Source: Capra hircus
Taxonomy: Eukaryota; Chordata; Mammalia; Artiodactyla; Bovidae
Direction of reading: 5' to 3'
Length of the DNA stretch: 64,000 nt
NCBI RefSeq assembly: GCF_001704415.2
Contig: NC_030813.1
Coordinates: forward strand, 14,216,001-14,280,000
The first letter of the stretch is position 1; every line of letters begins with the position of its first letter. A program made the position numbers and the translations under genes. Shown here piece by piece: positions 34,044-47,000 of this stretch. Under the pieces are notes generated by a model, which saw only the letters and a program-made list of their open reading frames with translations, was not told the DNA's origin and searched no databases.

Positions 34044-37000
34044 AGTGTGTAGTTAAGTAAATATAAAATATTTCTGAGTTTAGTGGTAGAATATTCTTCT
34101 TGCTATAACAAAAACTAAATTTTAGAATATCAGAAGTTATTTGAAGAAAGTGGAGCATACTATGGGAACTTATAAATATTTCTTTTCTGAGTCCAAATAA
34201 AATGAGATTTTAGAAGCAATATTTTTCTTTTTATGTAATCTATTTACAGTGAGGATTATATGTGCCATTTTGAAAAACATAAGGGTATGCAATAAAAATA
34301 AATTTCACTCAGGTCCTTGAACACTGTGTAATTTTCCCTTAAGTGAGATGTTGGACTTAATCTAACAATAGAGTAGGTCATTTATACACAAAAGCCCATG
34401 TCCAGTTAGCAAAGCAGAATACTTATTTAAGGAGGAAAAGCTAGCTCATGAAGGATGGTAGGTCAAAGGTAAGATTATGAAGGCTTTACAATATTTGCAG
34501 GAAGAAAATAGAGACAAAGCTCACTTCAAAATTTCAGGAAACTGGGAAGATGCTGCTATGTTAAAAGCTTCTACACATCATGTGTTTTTGTTTCTTGGTT
34601 CAGATACGAGATAATTACTTTGGATTTTAAGCATTCCTAGAGCCTTAGGATCTTTTAGTGTAGTTTTCTCAAATAATGCTTTGCTCTCTGTCCTTTGTAA
34701 CTCTAGGATGTCAGGTATCATCTCAAATTGTAAATCCTCTTTACTCTAATAAAGAGGTTCCCCCCGCCACCCGAGCAAGGTTTTTTTTTTTTTTTTTTTT
34801 TTCCCTCTTCTAACAAAGATGCCGCTAATGATTATGTGCTCTTATAATGTATGCTCGTTTGGCTTTCTTTGAGAAGTAAACTGTTTATATGTGAAAGTTT
34901 TCATTGTCTATACCCTTCTTCTCCAAAAAGGAGAAATCCTAAGCTGGCATTTCAGCATTAGGATATTTAGGATGACAATCATATTATGCCAGAAAATTTA
35001 GAGAGAAATGACCACTTACCAGGAAATCAATGTGACCATTGTTATTCATCACTTTCTCTATTAAAATATTTTCCTATTTGAGAGAAAGCTGAAAGGAACT
35101 CTTTATATTCTCAGGTTCTTTTAAACTGGAGAGAAGTACATAGTCGTTCAGGTTTTGCTAATTTAGGACCAACTTTGCTTTAGTTTATGAACTGTTGAAG
35201 TGAGGGTACTTCATACCTACATTTGTATGGATGCTGTAGCTACTACACTGAGATCTAATACCACAGACACTTTGACTCAGAAGGAAAATGAAAGTATCAC
35301 TTGAGTTTCATGCTTCTAATACATTTGTCCAAAAGACGGTATAACTGAATATAGAATCACTTTTATATGATGGCATTGTTGTGTCTGATTTCAAAAATAC
35401 CCTGCCCTTAAACAAATTATCATTTAAAAGGGCCAGTGCGGAAATTGGCAATGTTTTCTACCACATGCTTTTTTGTGAAAGAAAAAAAAATATATATGTA
35501 TTCATTGAAATAAAATTTATAGAGCTAATTTAATGCTGACAATTGGTTCAGGTTTTCTAACTTTAATGAGGAAAGCTGTACAATTATGATAATCTTTTGA
35601 AGAGTCAGAGTATCATTTGAAGTTCAAAGTGATTAAATTGTAAAGTTAGAATTAAGAAAATTAAGATTTCCCCAAATTTCCTCATGAAATATGTCTGTTA
35701 TTTTCTACATCTTTGTTAGAAAAGTTTAGGAACTAGTTCACGAAGGGGATGCCATGGGCCAGTGACTCCACCTAGGAGACCACCAGATAGCCCACCTTGT
35801 TATTGTAGCCTTCTGTCCCATGACGGCCAAGGGCACTGCTTTCCCTGTTTGGAGCAGTCGAATTCATGCAGTAGTTGAACAATTTAAAATGTGTCTTTGC
35901 TGATTTTCATTTCAGTAAATTAAAGCTAACAGACTTTAACAATAACATTTTAGTAAAAACAGTAGAAGATATGGGACCATGTGTAATATTGTTTAGTACA
36001 TTTTCAGGTGAAACTGTATCAATGTATCATTTATTCAGCAACAAAAGAAGAGGTATATGGTACACTATCATTTTCCTAACCACTCAAGCTTACCCCTTTG
36101 TGTGCCAAACCATTTATTGGTTCATTTTCTACTATTCTGAATTAAGTCTTTTCAAATAAAATGTCATGTGCATTTTCATGTGGTTTAACATACAAAGCTA
36201 TAGCATTATATGTAAGCATTTTCCTCATTACCCACACCTGTCATGTTGAATGAAGATCCATTCCTAGGTAGTAATAGATCTCAGTGTGCGTCTTTTTCTG
36301 CCACCTCTCTTAATGTCAGCCTGTTAATTGTCATATCATTGCTGTCAGAGTAACCGACTATAAATTTCTAGTCCTACTTCCTAGATCTTCATGCTAATTA
36401 TTATACCCGTTTGAGTGCTGGGGAGCCATGTAACAAAGCTTCAAATGATTTCTTAATAAAAATAAACAAATAATTATAACAGAAATAAGAATAATAGCAG
36501 TAGAGGAATGTAATATACAGCAGAAGGAATCTGGTCAGTAATATTGTAATAGCGTTGGGCATAGATGGTTACGAAACTTATCGTGGTGATCACTTTGTAA
36601 TGTATGCGAATGTCAAATCATTTATGTAACATACTTGAAATTAATGTATTATTGTATATCAACTAACTTTCAACTGTAAAAGAATAACAGCAGTAGAAAT
36701 AGGAAATACTAACAGTTTTGTGATTAACATTTGATCTAATATCCTTTGATATTTTCCGTATGCATGTACAATTTGTTTAAAAATCAAGTTAATTGATCTG
36801 TAAATAAATCTGTAAATAAAGACTGAAAGATCACAGTTGAGTGAAACTATTACTTTGACTTGAGCCACGTTGTCGGGGAGTTGGGATTGGTCAGCAACAT
36901 GGGCAAACAGGGTCAAACAAGAGAACTAGGAGTGAAGAATCAGTAAGAACAGGAGTAGACAGAGTGGAAAAACTTCGGTTTAATGTGGTAGTCAGGCAAG

Positions 37001-37177
37001 ATTGGCTAGTTGGCTTGTTTTCAGAGTTAGAGCCAGAGATAAACGTATCATGAATTCCATGTAAATGTGTTTTCCCCCCTCTTAATTTTAAATAATATGT
37101 AACACTTAGTTTCTAAGATTCCTCTATTTTGAGAGGAAAAAAGTGAATTCTTTATCTAGTGTGCACAAAAATACCCT
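34044..37177. other. AT-rich single-copy DNA, no gene
   Basis: Contains a 22-base T run at 34781-34802 preceded by a C-rich stretch. The 94-codon frame at 35875-36159 is Phe/Ile/Tyr-rich with no family I recognise. Nothing else is supported. Confidence 0.6.
34781..34802. repeat. Poly-T run (22 bases)
   Basis: Could be the tail of a minus-strand retrocopy, but no recognisable element or polyadenylation signal follows it. Confidence 0.7.
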
Positions 37178-37345
37178 CCCACACACAACTTTTATTGAGA
37201 TATTGTTGACATAGAGCATTGTGTAAGTTCAAGCGTGCAGCATGATTATTTGGTGTACTTATATATTGTGAATAGACTACCACAGTAGGATTGGTTGACA
37301 TCACCTCACCTAATAAAAATCTCTCCTTTGATAAAAAAAGCTGCA
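37178..37345 (-). mobile_element. L1 3' UTR fragment, antisense (older L1M type)
   Basis: 'acttttattgagatattgtt', 'gacatagagcattgtgtaag' and 'tgacatcacctcacctaat' follow the reversed 3' UTR of older mammalian L1s. Non-coding. Confidence 0.7.
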
Positions 37346-38029
37346 GGTTTCTGAAAGCATAATTCTTTTGGAGTACTATATTAATGTGTCATTTTTGATA
37401 GTATAGATTACCACTGATAAATATGGATTAGAAACAGATTTTTAAATAATAAATGTGGATGTCTGGGCTTAAAGATAACAATTAATGATGGCATTAATAT
37501 TGCTGTGTATTGTTATTAAACAAAGAGTTTCAAGAATCAGATTCGATGCCCGATAGAGTCATAAAATTCTGGAGTTGGGAGAATCATTAGAAATCTTCTA
37601 GGCTAGTGTTTCCATAGTTCCATTAATACTGTGAAATGCTGCTACTACACACACAAACACACACACATTCTTTTGTCAAATAATTTCGGAAACATTACAC
37701 ACTGAGTCTCCACTGAGTCTCCCGTCTTGGAGATTCATGATGCATATCAGTATTATAAAAATTATCGTAACTCCTGCAATAAGCAAAATCTATTTCACGG
37801 TATTTTAAATAGGCATGTCTTAAGTGTGTTTGAACATAGGACACCTCATTTGCTTTCTGTAGGATTTAAAATCTTTTGTGGAACAACTTGTGGGAAATGC
37901 TAAGCTCATTTTAATGCCTTACTTTGCATACAAAGAATTTGTTCACAGAAGGTCTGTGAGAGTTAGTAAAATAGTGGATCCAGAACCAAAATCCAGATCC
38001 AGTAACTACTGTGCTGCGGCTCCGCCCGC
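37346..38029. other. Single-copy DNA, no gene
   Basis: Contains a short interrupted (CA)n near 37649-37669 and a tandem CACTGAGTCTC pair near 37700-37721. Confidence 0.55.
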
Positions 38030-38765
38030 ATCACATCTATCTCGCCGTTAGAGTCTCTTGTCTTCTGACCTGCCTGGTGCTGCACTCTTTTCTTTCTTTG
38101 CATCCAGACTCATTGTCCTCCTCTTCTTTGGCGTCTCTTCCCTTTGAAACTCCTCCACACTCACTCTTGGGTCACCTCATCCACTCACAGCTTCACATGT
38201 CCCCTCTGTTTTATCTCCTCCATGCCCATCTCCAGCCCTGCCTGCTCACCAAGGTGTCACTTCAGAGTCACCAGGCACCTGTTGGATACGTTTACTCGTA
38301 TACCTTGCCTTTACTTTGAACTCGGCATGTCCAAAGTCAAGTTCCTATCTCTAGCAAATGTTCTTTTACTTCTCTCTTTTGTCATCAAAATTCCCCCAGT
38401 CTTGAAGGTCTTTTTTCTTGCAGTCAATTTAGAAGTGTGTATGTCTTTAATTATTTAGATCCAGTCAGATCCTAAATCCCAAGTATTTTTCTCTTACCAT
38501 CCTAATTCACCCTCTCTTCTTTCTGCATTCTTCATTTTCATTTATACCTGCACCACTGTTATTTATAGCTCATATCTTTTATACCAGTATCTTCCATTTT
38601 GTCATAATTTACATATGACTCCCAGGTTATTCACTCAAAAGCGAGTCTTTTTTTTTTCTTGTTATTTCCCTGTCCAAGAACCTTCAATGGGTTGATATTT
38701 CTTGATGTTCCTGTCTATTTTATTTTAGAGCGCCCATAACTTAGCCTTATGCAATCTGGCCAGTA
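38030..38765 (+). mobile_element. L2 LINE, sense, about 0.7 kb
   Basis: Collinear with L2: C/T-rich text, 'ctcggcatgtccaaagtcaa', 'tcaaaattcccccagtctt', 'caagaaccttcaatgggtt' and 'cttagccttatgcaatctgg'. The two overlapping plus-strand frames (38011-38319, 38144-38458) are translations of this diverged repeat, not genes. Confidence 0.6.
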
Positions 38766-39264
38766 AAAATGAATTCCTGGAGGATACTATGTTGTCAGCA
38801 AGACCATTGCTCTCTCTGATGATAGAACATGAATTATTAATAGGAGCAGACTGGTAAGGGGCCAATGTAGTGATACTGTGGACCCCTGGACTTGATTCAA
38901 ATAAAAGGTTGCATTGTAGGAGTTTTATTTAATATGCTGTCATCATAATTTCTGAGCAATGAAAGATGTGGAAATTAATAGAGTGTGGTTTATTGTTTTT
39001 CTCTCATGGCCTTGCTTCTCAAATGCAGCAAAAGCGATGGGTAGGTGGCTCTGAGTTACTGAATTCCTTATAGCCTGATGAAGACCAGTAATAAGGAAGG
39101 GGAAAAATAAAGGGAGGCTATATTATTCTTATTATTTCTTTTTGAGAGAGCATTGAAAAGATGGAATCTGTTTGATTGACACAGACAGGAGGTCTAGGTA
39201 AAGATTTGGTGAGAATGAAAATCTTGGCCAAGTCTCTGCTGGTTTGCCGTGGTCTCCAATGGTG
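38766..39264. other. Single-copy DNA, no gene
   Basis: Nothing recognised. Confidence 0.55.
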
Positions 39265-39517
39265 CCCTTTCAAAGTTGCCATGCATGAGTGCTAAATCCC
39301 TTAAGTCGTGCCCAACTCTTTGTGACCCCATGGACTGTCGCCTGCCAGGCTTCTCGTCCATGGCATTCCCCAGGCAAGAATACTGGAGTGGGCTGCGATG
39401 TCCTCCTTCAGGGGTTCTTCCCAACCCAGGGATCAAGACTGCATCTCTATGTCTCCTGCATCGGCAGGAGGGTTATTTACCACTGGCACCACCTGGGACA
39501 CCCCTTTCGAAGGTTGC
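39265..39517 (-). mobile_element. Bov-tA SINE, antisense, with duplications
   Basis: Full-length SINE (39280-39501) on the minus strand: 'cttaagtcgtgcccaactct', 'ccccaggcaagaatactgg' and 'accactggcaccacctggg'. Flanked by CCCTTTCAAAGTTGC (39265-39279) and CCCTTTCGAAGGTTGC (39502-39517), a duplication with one mismatch and one indel. Several overlapping frames arise from it. Confidence 0.94.
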
Positions 39518-39527
39518 TCTGCTCCAA

Positions 39528-39612
39528 ATGATGTTATATATTGTCATGCTTCAGTCCATGGCGTCACAAAGAGTCAGACACGATTGAGAGACTGAAAGAT
39601 GATGCTATATAA
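39528..39612 (+). mobile_element. Very short Bov SINE 3' piece with duplications
   Basis: Only about 50 bases of SINE 3' end ('agtccatggcgtcacaaag', 'agtcagacacgattgagaga') lie between ATGATGTTATATA (from about 39528) and ATGATGCTATATA (from about 39600). The duplications suggest a separate, strongly 5'-truncated insertion rather than a break from the neighbouring SINE. Confidence 0.75.
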
Positions 39613-41624
39613 TGAATAATGACATCATTCCCTTATGTTAGTTCACTACATCTCCTCAGTTCAATGAAATACGTACTTAAAATGCCCAAGTTTTAGAAGG
39701 AGTAAAGCGTTTAGTTCACGTCCTTTGCTGAGGTAAGAAGTGCTGTCTGAGGAGGCTGTTAGCATCCATAGCTTTACCCAGGATCCCTCTCACTGTGGAC
39801 CAGTTTCTCTCCTTGTCTGCCCAAGAGCCGAGGTTTCAGAACCTCTTCTCATCTGATTTGTCATGGTAGAGTTTTGGTAGAATTTTCTTAGATAAAGTGG
39901 TTTTGCATGCTAAATGAACGAAGTACCAAGTGATAGCAAAATGAACAAAAATGTTGTGTAGGCAACTTGTTATGAAAATATGGAAGGAAATCAGTGCTTT
40001 TTCAATATGTGAAAGAGGTATAGACAACTAGCATGAATTCTTTTTGTTGGTTCAGAAATTCAAGAGACTCTTGAGATCCTGTGCTGAAATATATCAGTCC
40101 CAGTAGTTCTTCTCAGATATAAGAACAGATGATTATATATTATACTTTCAACCCCTTCAATTTGGGGGTTCAGTCTGGAAAGATGATTAATTTTCTTATA
40201 TACAGATGATTTTCTCATTTGAAGAAGTTATCTCAGTTTATGTATGTTGATGTTTTATACTATGATATTTTTTAAAAAGTTGAGTGCTTGATAAAAAACA
40301 GATTTCTTCTTTACATAGTGGAGACAGGAGGGAAAAAGCATAAACATCACTCCCTTGCTGGTATAGATAACAAAAATTGATGGTGGGAGTAGAGAAGAGA
40401 CTATTTGACTCCATTTTGTGGATTTTCTGGAAAGAAGCACTTTTAAATAAATCACTTTATCGGGATTTGAGCAAAATTGTCAGTCTCTAGGCTTCAAGAA
40501 TAAGAAAAGAGCACTTGTAAAGTTATTTACCCACAGAGTTGTAGATGAAGGCAACTGAGCCCACAGTGTTCCAACCTTTCTGTCCTTCTCCCCTCCTCCT
40601 GTCAGATTTCACCTCCTGTGCTCTCCCCGCTCCTCACATCCTTCAGTTCCTCCTTCCCACATATGCATTTAATAGACACTAGCTTTTGTTTTGTATTTTT
40701 GGTGTTTCATGTTTGCAGAACTATTTGGGAAAAGTAAAAAATTATTCCCTCAAGATTACCTCCTATAGAAGTAGTCCACAACCTCCGCTCAGCACTCCTG
40801 GCCATACCCACTCCACAAAAAAAGAGAAAGAAAAATAAGAGATAAACCCCAGTTCTGCATTTCCTGTTTTGGGGAGTTGACACTCAAATCTACAATTTCA
40901 TTAAATACAGTTGTTGCCTGGAGGAAAAAACAGTAAGCTACCCTTTAACAACAATAATAAAAGAAAGTTGGATGCTGGTGTAAAAGGTTACATGTCTATT
41001 CAAAACAAATAACCTGCATCCATAAAGACAGAACCCTGCTTTATTTTGAGCCACCTGAATGTCCAATTAGGAGGAAAACAGATTGCCCTTAAAAGGTAGT
41101 AGATGCTCTGAGAGTGGGAGGGGCTGCTTGCCCCTAGGCAGCAGTATGAGATTTTCTTTCATGATAATTGCTCCTATTTTGGGCTTCCTGCTGTAGCTAA
41201 GAAGGAAGCAGCTTATGTTGACCTGTATGCATTTAGATGGTGGGTGCTTCCAAATCCAATTATCCTCAGCTGCATGACCACCAAAGCTGTTTTCATCTGT
41301 GAGTGATTCCTCACAGCCAGGAGAGGGGGCAAGATGAGAAAACGCCTTTCTAAAAGGCAAGAGGGGATGGTAGTGGAGGGAGGGAACTCAAGGAGAGAGC
41401 ATAACAAGAGGGCTAATGTATTAAAGCAAAAGGAAACAGAATATAAAGGCAGAGAACCAGGCTGATGGTGAGCTAGCATTGAATGAGAGGATTTCCAAGC
41501 CGACATCAATTACAAATACCTTTTACACAAGGCCACACCACAGCCTGCTGGGCTGATCAAAAGCCTTTAGTTATAAGTTAAACATTTTCATTGGTCTCAA
41601 AATGGATTTTACAAAAATTTCTAC
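39613..41624. other. Single-copy DNA, no gene
   Basis: The minus-strand frames at 41067-41360 and 41213-41509 overlap in different frames; neither matches a family I know. Nothing else is recognised. Confidence 0.55.
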
Positions 41625-41805
41625 ATTTGTGATTCTCAACCAGACAGCGCTGGAATCATGTGAAAACTTTTCATCAATGCTGATGCTCAGGTTGCAGCCA
41701 AATCAATTAAGTCAGACTCTTCTGATGATTAAAAAGATCCTGGGCAATTCTAATGAGCAGCCAGGATTGGAGGCCACTTAGTGGGGAGATACAGAAGGTA
41801 GTTCA
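41625..41805 (+). mobile_element. MER5-type hAT-Charlie fragment
   Basis: 'gtgattctcaaccagacagc', 'catcaatgctgatgctcag', 'aagtcagactcttctgatga' and 'caattctaatgagcagccag' match the short non-autonomous MER5 group of hAT-Charlie elements. Confidence 0.7.
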
Positions 41806-41929
41806 ATAATCCTTAGTGTGTAGAATTTTTCAGGTGTTTACTTTTGCAATATTAGGCTGAAATTAATAAAGTACTTTCCTCTGTTAAGGTGATTTCTTAC
41901 CTGTGTACTCCATTTTGCCCTGCATTTCC

Positions 41930-42235
41930 CCCCCAGCTTTATTGAGGTGTAATTAATAAATAGAATTGTAAGATATTTAAAGTGTACATCACAGCGATCT
42001 GATATACCTATACATTGTGAAAGGATCTCCCATCGAGTTAATTTACACATAACATCCATCACCTCACATATTTATCTTTTTTTTATTTTTGGTGAGAACA
42101 TTTAAGCTCTACTCTATTAGCAAATTTCATTTATACAAGACAGTGTTATCAACGATAGTCACCATGTTTTATACTAGACACTCAGGCCTTATTCTTCTTA
42201 TAGCCGAAAGTTTTACCCTTTCCTGCATTTTGCTT
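41930..42235 (-). mobile_element. L1 3' UTR fragment, antisense (older L1M type)
   Basis: 'cagctttattgaggtgtaat', 'catccatcacctcacatatt', 'tttggtgagaacatttaagc' and 'atagtcaccatgttttatac' follow the reversed L1M 3' UTR. Same class as the copy at 37178. Confidence 0.8.
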
Positions 42236-42429
42236 ACACAACATCTTAGATGGCGCCCACAGATCAAATCACATTCTTCAAAGCAGTGTTTCCAAATATG
42301 CCAGTGAAATCAGCAGACAGAAATGTTTGGGAAATGCTATGCTTCGAGGGAGTTTTTAGAGCCTTTACTATGGTATTGGCATGTGTGTACTTATTGTGTG
42401 CTAATGTGAATTTTTAATCCCCAGGGAGG

Positions 42430-42458
42430 TTGTGTGTGTGTGTGTGTGTGTGTGTGTT
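42430..42458. repeat. (TG)n microsatellite, about 14 units
   Basis: A pure TG run following 'ccagggaggt'. Likely polymorphic. The 60-codon frame across it starts in the repeat and is spurious. Confidence 0.95.
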
Positions 42459-42810
42459 TCCTAAATTTATTTGATCAAAGAGATATTTTGCAAAGAGAAA
42501 GAGCACGTCTATCTGGTTTTGTGCACCATAAAACATACTTCAGAGAATATCTGTTTAGTCTCCACCACCCTGCCTCCAACACCCTCTCTCCCTCATTCCT
42601 ATCCCATTGCTCCTGACATTGATTGGCAAGAGTTAAGCTGGTTCTCATTATAATTCTGAGTATCAGTAAAAATTGCCATGGTAAGATATAAGTACTGTAA
42701 ATATATTTTCTTCACAGCTTCTACATGGGCATAGTCTTTGCCCATTGAGCTTTTGCTAGCCCTCTAAAGCCATAGAATATAGACTCTATGTTAAGTCACA
42801 AAATTTGACC
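42459..42810. other. Single-copy DNA, no gene
   Basis: Nothing recognised. Confidence 0.55.
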
Positions 42811-43058
42811 ACCACTCTTGCCTGGAAAATCCCATGGAGGGAGGAGCCTGGTGGGCTGCAGTCCATGGGGTCGCTGAGTCGGACACGACTGAGCGACTTC
42901 ACTTTGACTTTTCACTTTCATGCATTGGAGAAGGAGGTGACGACCCACTCCAGTATTCTTGCCTGGAGAATCCCAGGGACGGGGGAGCCTGGTGGGCTGC
43001 CATCTATGGGGTCGCACAGAGTCGGACACGACTGAAGCGACTTAGCAGCAGCAGCAGC
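42811..43058 (+). mobile_element. Bov-A2 SINE with (AGC)5 tail
   Basis: A 5'-truncated first monomer and a full second monomer joined by 'cttcactttgacttttcact', ending in five AGC units (43044-43058). Low divergence from the 20397 copy. Frames on both strands are SINE translations. Confidence 0.95.
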
Positions 43059-43216
43059 TCTTTAGTTGGAAAAGGAAATGGCAACCCGCTGAAGTATTCT
43101 TGCCTGGAGAATCCGAGGGATGGAGCAGCCTGCTGGGCTGCTGTCTGTGGGGTTGCACAGAGTTGGACATGACTGAAGCAACTTAGCAGCAGCAGCAGCA
43201 GCAGCTCTGTAGTGGG
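43056..43216 (+). mobile_element. Third Bov-A monomer, (AGC)7 tail, beside the Bov-A2
   Basis: A single 5'-truncated monomer (43070-43202) starting 'aaaaggaaatggcaacccgc' and ending in seven AGC units (43185-43205). AGCTCTTTAGTTGG (43056-43069) and AGCTCTGTAGTGGG (43203-43216) match at 12 of 14 bases. This suggests a separate insertion at the tail of the first element. Confidence 0.8.
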
Positions 43217-43455
43217 AGCCAGTGTTCCTTGACAATGAAGTTTATTGGCTAGCAAGAAATTCCCGTCACTATACCACTGCATCCTGGTTTCTGCTGAGAA
43301 AGTCTGCAATGCATTGCACCCACGTTGCGTTATCCCACAGATGGCAACCTCAGGACCGAGAATGGGTGAGTATATATGTAGATTTCCAGATCGTTTTATT
43401 TACTCTTTTCTCAGGTGAAATAAAGTATAAGGAGAGTGTTTGGATATATATAGTT

Positions 43456-43651
43456 CACTTCAGTTCAGTCACTCAGTCATGTCCGACTCTTTGCAACCCC
43501 ATGAATTGCAGCATACCAGGCCTCCCTGTCCATCACCAACACCTGGAGTTCACTCAGACTCACGGTCCATTGAGTCAGTGATGCCATCCAGCCTTCTCAT
43601 CCTCTGTCATCCCCTTCTCCTCCTGCCCCCAGTCCCTCCCAGCATCAGGGA
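43456..43651 (-). mobile_element. BovB 3' end fragment, antisense
   Basis: 'cagttcagtcactcagtcat', 'ccaggcctccctgtccatca', 'catcctctgtcatccccttc' and 'ccagtccctcccagcatcag' give the reversed BovB tail, about 200 bp. Confidence 0.93.
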
Positions 43652-46064
43652 GGTTAAAATTGCTCATCGTATTAGAGCTTAAATTCTATGATGACAAATA
43701 CCTATGAACCCTTGGCCTATTTCATGGCCAAACTCTGCCTTTTTTGTTTCCTCAAATCCTTACAAACTATTTCCCCATTTCTCTTTTTCTTTGTTTACTC
43801 ATCTTCTTGTTTTTTTTTTTTTTCATTTATAGTTGCCTTATCATTGTCTTTTGCATTTAAATCTTTATGATTTTGTTCCATGTCATGATCTAATAAGTTA
43901 TATACATTTAATGACCAAATAATTGCCTATTAATTTAGCTGTACTCACTGAGAAAGGTTATCTGAAACAAAATTATAAGAGTTTAAAGTTATTTAAGTTC
44001 AAATTTTGCATATATGAAAGCCATTTTGTTTTTACACAATGACTTAGGAACTTTAAAACATGGTAATTATATTTTAATTATTAAGAATTTTGTTTATTTT
44101 AATGTAGAACAAAGATGTAAAAATAATGACATCATAATTCTGAACAAATTTTTCTCAAGTAAAGTCACGGAGAGATAATGAAAAAACAGTGAAGTTTTAA
44201 AAATCTATGTAGACATTTTCTTTGGACACTATTTAGGATTTTCTTTGAGATTGCAAATACATTCCAACTTCCAAGACTGATAAGACAGCTTCTTGAGGCT
44301 CTAAAAAAATGGGTAAGTTTTATTACCCTTCAGGGTCTTTTCATCCTTTCATCTTCCTAAGGTGAATAAATTGTTTTCTATGCAGCATTCAATCTATAGA
44401 ACTTTTCTCTGGAGACTCAAATCTTCGTTTGCTCTTTGTAGCCATATTTTAAAAATCCTATAATATTTTCCAGAGGAGTAGGCTTTGAATATAGCCTCAA
44501 TGGACTCAAATGTTAGGAATCTTAAGTAAAAATCAGCAAAGTTAAGAATTTTTTCTCATCTCATTGGTGAATGGTTGTTCTGTGGGTATTAATTTACTCC
44601 CTTGAACTTATAAAAGTCCTTTATATTCTTAAAGGGAATTTTAGATCAATCATCTTGTAAGAATCTGTCCTTATGCCCAGGACATAACTAGTTCTAAAGA
44701 AAGAAAATGTTGTGTTTATGAAGGTTACCTCCATTCATGGAAAAGATCACAAGAGAATCACAGCCAGAATCCATGTCTTGAAAAGGAGCTTTTTTGTATT
44801 GAGATGCATAGGCACTCTCAGGACTCACTTAAGGAACAATAATAATGTGAAAGAACAAGGAAGGATTAATAGGAATAAGGAATGAAAAGAGAGGGGCAAA
44901 GCATCCTTATGTCTTAGCCTCGGGTAAATAAAAGGTTTTGGAAAATGGAAATGAAATGGCCAAAGAAATGTTCTAAGATAAGAAAAAGTAATATAAAGAA
45001 GTTCATGATGAAATCTTGTTCAGTGGCGCTCTCAGTTTCTTCAGATACATAATCGATGCTCTCTGTTTCTCTTCCTTTTACAGTCTTCCCTCTTCCCTTT
45101 TACAGTCTATTTCTCTTCATCCTTTACCCCTTACTTTTTCATAACGTGCTTATTGGTGCGTATCGGTCAAGACAGAAAATTTTAAATTGCTATGTCTGTA
45201 AAGAATTCATAATATTTTAAGTTAAAATTAGGAGCATCAGATGGCTATTAATTCTAATCTTGTCAGCAAAAAGACCAGGAAAGATATTTTTTCCTTTTAT
45301 ATGTAATATCCCAGAATGCCAGCAATAAGTCCATTGAACAATAGCTATTATCGAAAAATAATTCAAGAGGAAAGATTAGTACCTAATCTTCCAGCTTTGC
45401 CATTGGAGTTGAAGCAGTTTTTGAAGTTCCAGAGCAAGCAAAGTTAAAGAGAAAATGCCCGCATTTCATTCTCATAGACTATGGCATGATCCATGGCCCT
45501 TTATTTTATTATACTTTGTAAAGGGCTTTCGATCAAAGCTGAAACCCCTATTGGCATTTGGTGTTTTAAAAACTATGATTAGAATCCCAGGAAATTTTCC
45601 CTCCACCCTGACATACTATTTCTCCACCCTTCTGATCCTCCTCCCTATTCTGGCTCATTAACAGGAAGGCTGTATCAACCCAGTATGTGCATTTTCCATG
45701 ATATTAAAAGTTCCTGGATTTAATTTTATTATATTAGAAAATGTAATTCCATAAAGAGGGTTGTTTTGTTTGCTGTTGATTTCTCTTCTGATTTTCACTT
45801 TGAGTGATGAAACAGTCTTAGGTGTTTCACTTGCATGAATCAATTAGAAAGGATCAATTTAATAAGGTGATGAGCATAATATTTGACAAATATGGTGTCT
45901 GAGGTAACCTCTTTACCTCTTTCAGCAGAAAACACTAAGTGACTTTTTTACATAATTTACTGACCACAGCTGGATGATTCTATTTATCATGGGTAGGATA
46001 GGGATTTTGAATTACACAAAGTAGGCATACATTTTGTGTGTAGAGAGAAAGCTGTATGTCAGGA
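43652..46064. other. AT-rich single-copy DNA, no gene
   Basis: T-run near 43809-43823. Frames at 43688-43870 and 45455-45661 have no similarity I can name. Confidence 0.6.
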
Positions 46065-46345
46065 TTTAAAGATTCATAGACTTAAAGAATCTCATTTTTG
46101 GAATGTTTAAAGGCCTTTATATCAACCTGCTATTTAATGCTCAAATCAACTCACATTCCAATAACTACCATCTGCCAGGCTCTGTAATATGTGCTTTAGA
46201 CACATGCTCACATTTAATCTTCCCATCAAGATTGTTGAAAAAGAAATTGCAGTTAAAGGAAGTTAAATAATTTTCCCAGAGATCAATGCTGAGAGTTAAA
46301 TCCAAGATTTGAACTGCCACCCACGTGACTCTGTAAATGATGTTC
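46065..46345 (-). mobile_element. MIR SINE, antisense, with a weak older stretch before it
   Basis: 'catctgccaggctctgtaat', 'acatttaatcttcccatcaa', 'aagttaaataattttcccag' and 'ccaagatttgaactgccacc' follow reversed MIR. The first 80 bases are less certain. Confidence 0.65.
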
Positions 46346-46756
46346 TTTATGTTGCTGCCAGGGTATTTGAGCCTATGAAATGACTTACACCGAAGAGTCT
46401 GAGAAGACTATGTTTTCTGGTCAGCCAAGTTCAGATTAATCTGTTCCCAGACTGTAGCCGGAAGCAGTTTCCCTCTTGGTACCTCAAACATCAAGCCCAA
46501 GCCTCTATAAATATTTCAAGATGCTAGGACTTATATTTGTAGATCCAAATCCATTGTTCTCTCCTAGTAAAGAGGGGAACCATGTCTATAGAGAATAATG
46601 TCAATGGAAGGAGGAGAAATATCAAATTGTCTTCTAAACGAGTTGTCCAACTTGAGATATAGTGTTTATCTCTCATCTAAAGGAGAAAAAAAATCATAGT
46701 TTGGAAACAACCTACAGTGGGTCTGTACTGGTTCTTAGTCATTTTTTGTTGTTACT
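46346..46756. other. Single-copy DNA, no gene
   Basis: Nothing recognised. Confidence 0.55.
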
Positions 46757-46762
46757 CATTCG

Positions 46763-46960
46763 CTAAGTCACGTCTAACTCTTTGCGACCCCATGGACTAC
46801 AGTGTTCCCTGTCCTTTACTATCTTCCAGGGTTTGCTCGAATTTAAGTCCATTGAATCAGTGATGCTGTCCACCCATCTCATCCTCTGTTGTCCCCTTCT
46901 CCTTTTGCCTTCAATCCTTCCCAGCATCAGGGTCTTTCCCAGTGAGTCGGCTCTTTGCAT
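46763..46960 (-). pseudogene. BovB ORF2 extreme C-terminal remnant
   Basis: Encodes the repeat-family tail 'DSLGKTLMLGRIEGKRRRGQ' followed by 'QRMRWVDSITDSMDLN'. After this the usual 'RELVMDREAW' segment is degraded. Not a gene on its own. Confidence 0.85.
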
Positions 46961-47000
46961 CAGGTGGCTAAAATATTGGAGCTTCAGCTTCGCTTCATCA

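Noticed and set aside
38011..38458. Two overlapping frames of 102 and 104 codons rich in Leu, Ser and Pro, resembling signal or membrane segments
   Set aside because: The DNA is a C/T-rich L2 remnant; hydrophobic leucine and serine runs are expected from pyrimidine-rich sequence.
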